Assembly (NCBI RefSeq): GCF_000182925.2
Contig: NC_026507.1
Coordinates: 1,488,001 to 1,552,000, forward strand
From: Neurospora crassa OR74A
Taxonomy: Eukaryota; Ascomycota; Sordariomycetes; Sordariales; Sordariaceae
Reading direction: 5' to 3'
Length of the DNA: 64,000 nt
The notes beneath the pieces were generated by a model that was not told where the DNA came from, searched no databases, and was given only the letters and a program-made list of their open reading frames with translations. The translations under genes and the position numbers were made by a program. Of this stretch, positions 54,943 to 64,000 are shown piece after piece. Every line of letters begins with the position of its first letter. The first letter of the stretch is position 1.

Positions 54943-57776
54943 AAATGTTGAAATTATGTCTTCAAGGATGGCTTGATATTCCCGCACAATTGTTTGCGAG
55001 ATCTTCCATTTTTTTATATTTTTTTTTCCTGCAGCGCTGGACTCGACCCCGGTGGAGTGGGGGTATGAGACGAATTTAGGGGTCCCGTTCAGGGGTCCAG
55101 GGGTGTTTGGTGGTGGAGCTACTGTTCTCGCTTCGCTTACGGCGCTTCAGGAGGCAAGGACTCCCCCGCCGGGGATAGCTTCCTTGCTCTCCTCCGCGCC
55201 GGGGACAATGACATTTCGTTCCGACCCCACGGCGCTCCGCCGGGGACCAGGGCGGAGCGGAGCGGGATGCTACGCAACCATCTAGTGTACTGTGTACATA
55301 CCAGTTGGCTGTGGCTGGCGCTTGGTATCGGCAACGAACGAGGCCTGTGTAACTGTGGTTGACTGAGCCACAAAGGTTGGTCTTGCTAGAGAAAGTTGAT
55401 GGCTGGCCACTCGGAATGTTGGAGTATCTAGTCATGTGCTACAAACCTGTTCGGGCTTGAGCATCTCCCGGACCTTGGAAGAGCCCTGAATGGGAGACCA
55501 AGCAGGCAAGTGGAAGTCAACTTCGCTACAACATAGTCAAGGGTTGTATCTCGTACGAATGCCGGGAAGGGGGTGCCTGGGGTGCTGGTAAAACAACAAC
55601 GAGTGATGACGAGATGCGAGGAATGAGACACCAATACGCGAGACGATATTACTTGCATTAGTTGCCGTGACTGACGCTTCTATTGGCCAACAAGCGCGGG
55701 ACCAACGGCAGATTCATTAACGCCGGTGGTTGTTGGTTAAACCAAGGCTGACCATACTCCCGGAATGATCAAAGGCCGGACCCATAGAGTGGTGTTTGTT
55801 CAGTTACACAGCGTTCCGTGCCAACTTGACAAATTGCGATGGGGCCGACAAGCCGCCGACGGATGGTTTCGAAAGGACTATAGGACTCTATCGAAAGGAG
55901 GCCATCGGACAGCGGGAGATCCGGGACGTGGAGGTACAGAACATTGCTAAACGGCAGGAGGTGTGGCTGTTGTGCAACGGCTTTTGAGAAAATGTCAGCA
56001 ACGTCGAGATACGCCGAACCCATGATCCTTCGGACCATGTCTCTTTGGCTTGCCCTTCCCAAAACAGCCGCAATGCTGGGAGTCGGCCGAAGAGCTGACT
56101 ATATGGAGTCATGTATGCAACCGTTCATGATCCAAATAACGCTAGAACGATGCACATCAGCCATGTGAGTAGCGGTAAGACGGATAGCTCTAGTGATTGA
56201 GGTGCCAGTGCTCAGCCTCCCTGGATGTCTGCTCATGGGCTCGAGGTGTGATTGAGGCGGTTCCCTTCTAGATGGGTTACTTGAATCCTTCACGTATGGG
56301 AATCGGGCAGTGACACGGGTTGCCGTGGACGACAAGTGGCAATAGGAGCACGGTCTCGTCGGGTCTCGCTCTTTTGTCGAAAGTTGTCCCGCCCAGGTGC
56401 CGCCCGCGGACCTCTTAGAATGTGCTTACGGGGCAAAGCATCACCGGTCTCGGGTTCTGGGGAGTCGATAAGGTATAAGAAGGATTCTTGATATTGACTC
56501 CCATCTCGGGGATGGATTGACATTGGCGAGTAAACAAAAGTTGCCTACCTACAGTTGCCTGTCCACTGTAGTGTACACTGACAGGTATGATATATGCCTC
56601 TACACAGTACATGGCGAGTAAGTGTAGGCGAGGATCTTGATGAAACCAAATCCGTGGTCTTGCCCCCTCTTGGACTAGCCTCAGGTGGTGTGAAAAAAAA
56701 AAGTCCGGATTCGCTAGGTACACTAATACCAAACCAGACACACGGCAGCGAGTGTCCGGACCTTTTTCTCATACAACCACCTAAAGCCTCAGGGCGCTGC
56801 CAGTTGATCGACACAGGGTTCCAGCTGCGAGCACAGCAAAGTGGATTCAGGAGCAGCTGTCCGAGTGGTCTCACTGGCTGCCCCTGGGAGTGCACTAACA
56901 ATTTTCCATCTCCAAGTGTTTCTTTCTCACGGGCAGGGCACCTCAGTATGGACACTTTTGACACGCTCCAGGTCTCCCCGAGTGCCGACCCCTCGACACC
57001 CTCAACACCTCCACCAACGCCAAAATCACCAATCACCACCACTTCAGCCGCCTCCTTTGCGCCTGCTTGTGAATCCCACCGTCCCGGAGTATCGTCGAGT
57101 ATCGTGGACCAGGAATGGGATGCCAGACATGGATTCCCTTCTTCTGCAACCCTGCGGCTGGTTGAAGTGCCCCCCCCCTTCCCCCCCCATCGCTGAGTGC
57201 ATGTACAGTACGTACATGTTGGCGTCGATCGCCCCTCTCTCTTAGTCTAGGCTGTTTCTTCTTCAGTCCCTCTGTCAGACTGTCTTGCCTGTCACTGCTT
57301 CCTTTCCTCGCTTCTTCCCTTTTAGCGGCCTATGTCGCGTTTGCTCCCGTCAACGAACGTCCTTCCAATCCCCTTCCCGTTTCATGTCGACGACATCGGA
57401 CATTTCCATATCGCCAAGTCGAATGATCGCGCGTCACCCCAAGCCTTGCCTTCGTGGACGAGCCAACAAACAGCCAACACTGTGCGATGCCGACTAGCGT
57501 CTGACATCACTCCTCCCCCTCGACGTCTCAGCTCCATCTTCTCCGAATAACCAACAACAACACTTCTTCACTTGTCTTTCGTTTCGTTGGGTGCTAATGG
57601 TACCGGGGGTACTGTTACCTATCTTCTACTCTCCTCCTTTTCGTCGTCGTCGTTATTGAGGTTCCAGTCCTCGTTCATGATACCCCTTCCTCTTGTTATA
57701 CTCTTAGTTTAATATATTCCTCTTTTGCCCTTTCCACGCCTGTGCCACCCCTCCCCTTCTTCTCTTCCCTCTCGTC
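54943..57776. other. 2.8-kb intergenic region upstream of the NRPS-like gene
   Basis: I found no adenylation-domain exon here, so the NRPS-like protein seems to start at 57777. At about 55130-55262 there is a GC-rich, hairpin-prone segment. The last ~240 bp are pyrimidine-rich leader sequence. Frames at 56594-57245 are Pro/Thr-rich without motifs. Confidence 0.5.
55233..55259. repeat. GC-rich perfect hairpin
   Basis: CGCTCCGCC (55233-55241) and its complement GGCGGAGCG (55251-55259) form a 9-bp stem with a 9-nt loop. It lies within a 130-bp stretch that also has three copies of the word GCCGGGGA. Confidence 0.65.
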
Positions 57777-60700
57777 ATGGAAGGCCCCTCGGCGCAAAAA
57801 GTTATCGTCCCGCGTATAGATACGGCTTCGACCTGGGTTCAGATCGAAGAGAAAACTGCCGAGAATAGGCTACTGTCGGTCGTCGCGCAGGTCCTCGACA
57901 TTCCCCGAGAACAAATCCAGCTCCATGAATCCTTCAAAGACTTGGGCGGTGACGACAGGTCCGCCGTGGCCCTGAGGGCCGAGTGTCTGGAGGTTGGCAT
58001 CGACATCAAAGTTTCCGATATCCTTCGCTGCCCGACCCTCGCTGAACTCCAAACCTGTATTATCCCCAAGTACGAGCACCCCGTTGTCCGTAAGCCGCCC
58101 GACAATATCGAAACCACCATGGTCCCGGTCGAACTTCGCGAAATACACAGGCCTGCGAGGCTAGCCGTTACCCGTGACGCAAATGCGAGTATCGCGACAA
58201 AACGCTCGCGCAACTCGAGCCAGGCCAGCTCCGGCTCGCAAGCTATACATATGACAGAGATAGAAAAGGCATTGGGCAACCAAAAAGAAATATCGAGGAT
58301 AGCAACGGTGCGACCAAAGGCAGGCATCCTCGAAGGGAAACTCGTTGCCCTCTTCACCCTCTCCACCACTCAGTCATCCCGAGCCAGTTCATCCGATGTC
58401 AGCCTGATATCCCAGTCCAACTCCATCTTCGCCGGCACCCAAGTCACCCTACTCCGCCAAGTTGCCAAATCCCTTCTTCCGCCGACCAGCCTGCCCGATG
58501 TATGGATCGTCTTGGAAAGCATGCCCCTTACGGAGACCGGCCATATAGATACTCGACGATTGCGAACTTGGGTCCAGAATATGAATCAACAGCTCCATTA
58601 CCAGGTGTCCAATCTCCAATCCCAGGTGCCCCTGGAGGAGCCAAAAACGACCTTGGAACGCTCGTTACAGAGGCTGGTAAGCAAAGTGCTGGCTCTTTCT
58701 CAGGTTCAGATCGGCGTCAACCTTTCCTTCTACCAGTTAGGAGGCGATGAGACGACTGCATTGGAACTCGTTGCCCGGTGCAAAAATGAGGCTATATACA
58801 TCGAACCCGTGGAGGTGCTTGGATCAAATACCCTCTCGGAGTTGGCCGCCATTGCCGAGTCGAGGGGCATCCAGGAGAACCAATGGGAGGAGGAAACTCA
58901 CGACTTCTTCGATCTGTCTCCGATGCAGCATTTGTACTTTGAGTCCTCTATGGGTGGAGACCTGAACCGTAGATCTGCCGGCGATGGGACTTACCGCTTC
59001 AACCTAAGCCTCTTTCTCCGCTTCAAAAAGGACGTCTGTTTCGAGGATGTCGCGGCCGCTCTGGAAGCTATTGTTGCCCACCATCCAATGCTTCGATCGC
59101 GCTACAGTCGGGGATCTGATGGCTGGATGCAGCTTATTCTACCTGATGTTGCAGGATCGTATAACCTCCGCCGCCACTCGATATCCTCAGATCGCGAACT
59201 GGACACCATTATCGGACAAACACAGCTCGCTATCGACATTGAGAAGGGGCCGGTCTTCGCTGCCGACTACTTCACAACCCACGACGCTCAGCAACTGATC
59301 TATCTTACTGCTCACCATCTTGCTGTTGACCTACCCTCATGGCGCATCATCATTCACGATCTCGACGAGCTTCTGGACTCGGGTAGTTTTCTGTCCCAAC
59401 GGTCGATGCCCTTTCACAAATGGGTCGAGCTACAAAAGTACGATGTTCAAGGGAAAGACCCAAAAGAGTTCGTGCCCTTCAAACTCCAACCGGGTGATTA
59501 TACCTTTTGGGGTCTGCGAGAAATCCCCAACTCGTACGGCGACACGCAAGACATTAGCTTCGCTCTCAGCTCGGAGCTGACGGCGATATTGCAAAGTTCC
59601 TGCAACCAAGTTTTCAAGACTGATACGGTTGACATCTACCTCGCTGCGCTTATGTTGTCGTTTGCACAGACATTCCCCGATCGGTCTGTGCCAGTGGTGT
59701 GGAATCAAGAGCACGGTAGGGACATGTGGAGGTCGGACATTGACATTTCCGAGACAGTAGGGTGGTTTACAGCTCTGTGCCCGATAGCCCAAAAGGTAGA
59801 AGGTACAGACGACTTCATCGACGTTCTCCGACATCTCAAAGATACGCGCCGGTCAATACCAGCTCATGGCTCCAAGTACTTCGCGTCACGGTTCTACAAC
59901 AGCGCTGGGCCTGACACCTTGCGCCCCGATTGGCCGATCGAGGTCATGTTCACCTACGCGGGCTCGCTGCAACAACTAGAGCGCACCAACGGCGTGATGG
60001 AGCAGTTGCCTCTGACAAGCCGATCTTTCGACTCCCCGACTTCGGATATTGGGTCGAAAGTGGGCCGCGTGGCTTTGTTCGAGATCAGCGCCATGCTTGA
60101 CAAAGGTACCGCCAAAGTGTCGTTCACATATAGCAAGTTCTGTAAAGACCAGACTCGCATCGCGCAATGGGCTCATAACTATGAGCACCTGCTTCTCGAG
60201 GCGATTGGCAGGCTGAGGTACCACCCTCATGAGCTAACGCTTGCCGATGTTCCTCATCTTGATGTCACATATGAAGGTCTGACGATATTCAACAAACAGC
60301 GGGTAGCGGGTCTGAAACTGGCAAGCGTGCAAGATGTTGAAACCATCTACCCGGTGACTGCCGTACACCAGGCCATCTTGATCAGTCAAGCTCAGCGACC
60401 AGATACGTGCTATCTGCATGCCATCTATGAGTTCGCATCACCACATGGCGATTCTATTGATATTGCCAGACTATGCAACGCGTGGCAGCATGTATGCAAC
60501 CGGCATCCAGCCCTAAGGACCGTCTTTACCGAGAGCGTCAGCGAAACTGGGTTGTGGGACATGGTGATTCTTCGTCGGGCTTCGCCAGATATGCTCTTCA
60601 TTGATACAGCCCCTGCAGAAGATCCAGTGTACGAGCTCGACAATCTCCCAGATCTTCGACCGACGGACAATAAGCCGCTCCACCGCTTGACGGTGTGCAG

Positions 60701-63700
60701 AGCTCCAACCAGAACGTTCATCAAGCTGGATATTAGCACCGCGCTTTGCGATGTAAGTTTGTTCCCGTTTTCTCTTGCATACCTCCAGTGCTTACAAAGG
60801 GTAGTCTGTCAGTATTCACATCGTTTTACACGATCTTCGAAGAGCCTACGTCACCGAAAAGGCCATTCCTGAGCCTGCCCACTTCGGATACCCTCATTAT
60901 ATGCAGTTTTTGAGCGGGATACGCTGTGGATCCAGTGTTGGCTTTTGGCGTGAGAGGCTTTCCGACGTCGCACCAAGCATGTTCCCTCGACTTACTGTGT
61001 CGCCCGACGAGCAGCGCTTCGTCAATTCCTTTCTCGACTTGGAGATCACGTCCTACGAACTGTCTGGGTTCACAAGATCCCACACGACCACTGTCGATGC
61101 GATTGTCCGTTTGGCGTGGGGCCTTGTGCTGCGATGCTTCACCGGGTCGAACGCTGTGTGCTTCGGCTACCAAACAAGCGGCCGTGACACCTCCATTTCC
61201 GAGCTACAAACCGCCGTAGGTTCCTTTGCCAATATTGTGGCCTGCAATTACGAATTGACGTCGCATACATCTCTTAAGATGGCGTTGGAGGTTATTGAAG
61301 ATCAACTTACAGCTAGCTTGCCGCATCAACACTTTACCATGGCCGAGTTGGAACATGCTATGGGCATGAAGGGTGGCGAACACCTCTTCAACTCGTGCCT
61401 AACCTTCACCGAAGAGCCCGCAGGACTGAACAGCAAGTTCACTAAAAGAACAAACTTTGAGCTCAAGCCACTCTCGCTCAAGCAGACGTCCGATGTGGAC
61501 GTACTTTTTAATACGCGGTTTGCCGGGGGAAAGCTGGTGGTCGACATTGGACAAAGGGTCATGTCCGAAGAGCAGGCTCTCAATGTGGCCAATACATTTG
61601 GAAAAGCGATCCGCACCATTCTTTCAGCACCGCAAAATTCCATAGGAACAGTTGATCTGTTCAGTGACCGTGACTATGCCCAGTTGTTAGCCTGGGGCGC
61701 TGACTCGCCTTCTGCCAATAGCGCACGAGTTGAAAGCCTTGTTCACGATCTTGTAAACAAGCAAGCCAGCGCTCAGCCTAACTCTCAAGCCGTCTGCGCG
61801 TGGGACGGTACTTTTACGTACCAGCAACTAGATGAAGAGGCAACAACCCTAGCCCATCATCTAGTGGATGTGGGCGTTGGACCACACTCGGTTGTGCCTG
61901 TAGTGATGGAGAAGAGTCGCCTTACCATTGTGGCGATCCTCGCTGTTCTCAAGTAAGTTGTGCCTACTTCCGTCTTTTTTCGCCTGCTAACCTTCGTTCA
62001 TACAGAGCTGGCGGTGCGTTTGTCCCCATCGATGCTTTGGAATTAGGCTTGATCCAACCCATCTTTGAACGGCTCAATTTCTCGAGGGTCGCGGTCGCTT
62101 CTGAGCGCGCTGCCTTGGTCCTTGGCAACCTGTTCGACGATGTTGTCACCTTGAATGACGGCCTAATGAACGGCCTTCCGCGCGATCAAAGATCGCTCAC
62201 CTCGATGGCTACGCCTTCCGATCCAGCCTGTATACTTTTTTCCCGCGTCTCATCGGGCGTGGCTCGTGGGGTTTCCTTCAGCCACACTGCATTATCCACC
62301 GCGCTTCTGGGTCAGGGCCCCGCCGCGAAGATTGGACCTTTGAGCCGCGTCATGCAGCTCTCGTCTTTTAACGTTGACATTTGCGTTTCGGAGATCCTCA
62401 CCACACTCGCTCATGGAGGATGTGTGTGTGTGCCGTCTGCGAACGAGCGGCTCAAGGATTTTGCAGGCGCTGTCAACCGTATGCAGGTCAACTGGACTTA
62501 TATGACGCCACACCTCTCCCGTAAAGTTGACCCGACAAAGGTGCCAACCTTGAAGGCGGTGTGCTTCAGGACTCGGAGCCTGGATGAAGACACATACAGT
62601 GCATGGCATGGTAAAGCCAACATAATCCTGGCCTATGGACCACACGATGTCTGTCCTTTGGGTATCTCCTTTCTCGAGGCCGTCGGTGAAAACCAACTTC
62701 GAAGTGTCGGGCGCCCGTTTTGCGGTAGCTTTATGGTTGTTAATCCAGACGACCGCAAGAATCTGGTCCCTGTCGGTGCCGTCGGAGAGCTGGTAGTAGA
62801 GGGGCCAACCTTGGGTTGCCATTACCCTAACAGGGAGTCTACTTTGGGGCCAATGTCGCCACTTGGACCGTCTGCGGGCAACCCGTCACGGTACTTCAAA
62901 ACTGGACACAGAGTTAGGTATACTGACGGTGGGTTGATGGAGTTCATCTCTCACAAAGACGAGGATGTTGGCAGCAAGGAAAGACCAGTAGACACGGCGC
63001 AGATAGAGCGGTATCTTCGACGGTGTCTTGGACGGGGAGTTGATGTCCTGGTAGACAAATTGCCCTTCCGAAGCACGGATGACGCGCCGGTATTGGCTGC
63101 CTTCATCGAGTTCGGGGATAGTATCCTCGATGGCGAAGACGACCTCAACTCATTGGGCGCGACGGCTAAAGAGCAGCTGTTCATTGCTAGGCAACTTGTC
63201 GAGATTGGGTTGCGAAGCAATGCTGCTCCGCCCGGAATCCCGTCAATCTTCATCCCAGTGAAGCATCTTCCAATCACCCCTTCACTCAAGGTCAATCGAC
63301 GTCGCCTTCAGAAAATGATCAGTGGGTTATCCAAAGAGAAGCTCATCGCACTGTGCAGTGCCTCGACAGTTGACGACGCGAAGCTCACGCAATTTAAACC
63401 TCTCCCGCTGACCGACAATGAAGAGCGAATGAGGGTGATCTGGGCAAAGGTCCTGGGTGTAGAGGAAGCTCGTATCCGTGCTGGTGACGGCTTCTTTGGC
63501 GTTGGTGGCGACCACGTGCTTGCTGCTCAATTGGTTACCGCCTGTCGGCATGAAGGCATATCGATCTCAATCGCCGATGTCCTCCAAAATGTCACACTCA
63601 CCGAGTTATGCAGGACAATGTCTCCCATTGAGCCGCTGCAGTCCGACAGCTCAGTTTCGCTGCCGGTGTTGAACCCTTTGCCCACTGCGTCTGACCCGAA

Positions 63701-64000
63701 TGTAGTCCAACAAATACTCCTGGAGAAAGTCATTGCACCAAAGGTTGGTGTCGATGCGCACGGCATCAAAGACGCCGCCGAAGCAACATCTACGCAGATG
63801 CGGCATATGGAAACCGGAATGCTCCGCGGCCGTGCAAATATCAACTATTTCACGTTCATGTTCACTGGTCCTGTCGATGTTAAGAAGCTGGAAGATGCAT
63901 GCATGACGCTCGTCACCATTCATCCCATCCTTCGTACCGCCTTTGTTCCGCACAACCGAAAGGTGTACCAAGCTGCGATCAAGTCAGCTAATGTCGAGTT
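57777..64000 (+). CDS. NRPS-like megasynthase with degenerate active sites (5' part, truncated by the window edge)
   Basis: Exons 57777-60752, 60805-61952 and 62006 to beyond the edge encode about 2,040 residues in the window. The introns are 52 and 53 nt (GTAAGT donors; TAG and CAG acceptors) and restore frame exactly. Domain order: carrier T1 (~30-97), a C-terminal adenylation remnant (~155-275), T2 (~290-358), an epimerisation-type domain E (~370-825), condensation C (~855-1290), adenylation A (~1310-1790), T3 (~1840-1910) and the start of another C. Key residues are lost: GGD is followed by D60, E325 and H1878 where T1-T3 should have the phosphopantetheine Ser. C reads ISTALCDS (T988 replaces the catalytic His). 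A has SRVSSGVARG for the P-loop, YGPHD for YGPTE and KTGHR for TGD. E keeps HHLAVD (513-518) and TVGWFT but has NQEHGR for EGHGR. The frame is intact, so it is probably a maintained non-catalytic or partly active scaffold; later modules are unseen. Confidence 0.85.

Noticed and set aside
57777-60872. A 1031-residue stand-alone protein ending at 60872
   Set aside because: The last 40 codons run through a GTAAGT intron; splicing at 60752/60805 continues the condensation domain without a break.
1-64000. Dispersed 5S rRNA genes, CRISPR arrays or telomere repeats
   Set aside because: I looked for the 5S internal control region, regularly spaced direct repeats and TTAGGG arrays and found none.
57777-64000. 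RIP or pseudogene decay as the cause of the lost NRPS active sites
   Set aside because: No stops or frameshifts over ~2,040 codons, intact splice sites, and substitutions not limited to C-to-T or G-to-A.

Overview
This window is nuclear DNA of a filamentous ascomycete. The type is Sordariales, most probably Neurospora or a close relative. Genes are GC-leaning with short introns (52-140 nt) that use GTAAGT-type donors, CTAAC/CTTAC branch sites and CAG/TAG acceptors. The gene set is also typical: an F-box/WD40 protein of the FWD-1 type, LIS1/PAC1, a Stu2/XMAP215 protein with two TOG domains, Vps60, and GPI-anchored wall proteins. From memory, unchecked, N. crassa fwd-1, a lis1 gene, a monosaccharide transporter and one NRPS gene carry nearby locus numbers, which fits this order.

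Layout. 0-4.3 kb: two diverged copies of a ~350-bp repeat with tRNA-like promoter boxes, then a two-exon zinc-knuckle protein gene. 4.3-13.2 kb: a coiled-coil protein (minus), then two large membrane proteins (plus); the second begins with what looks like the helical/winged-helix part of a STAND protein. 13.4-16.6 kb: two neighbouring, related secreted GPI-type proteins (minus). 16.6-20 kb: gene-poor. 20-27.3 kb: vps60 (plus), convergent with fwd-1 (minus), then an FMN-dependent alpha-hydroxy-acid dehydrogenase (minus). 28.1-35.7 kb: a 1307-residue repetitive, predicted disordered protein and an MFS sugar transporter (both minus). 35.7-42.0 kb: 6.3 kb without a gene I can support, holding a ~395-bp inverted-repeat element. 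42-49 kb: stu2 (minus) and lis1/pac1 (plus), divergent; both products act on microtubule plus ends and dynein. 51.9-54.5 kb: a beta/gamma-crystallin-like protein (plus), convergent with a Dcr2-type metallophosphoesterase (minus). 54.87 kb: tRNA-Val(AAC). 57.8-64 kb: the 5' part of a giant NRPS-like gene that runs off the right edge.

The most unusual item is the NRPS-like gene. About 2,040 residues are open across three exons, with no stop or frameshift. Yet all three carrier domains lack the phosphopantetheine serine (Asp, Glu and His stand in its place), the adenylation domain has lost most ATP-binding motifs, and the second condensation-type domain has lost its catalytic His. Only the epimerisation-type domain keeps HHxxxD. 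This looks like a maintained non-catalytic megasynthase scaffold, at least over the part visible here.

Exon boundaries were read by eye from splice signals and reading frame; no alignment or transcript data were available. Family names rest on motif recognition.
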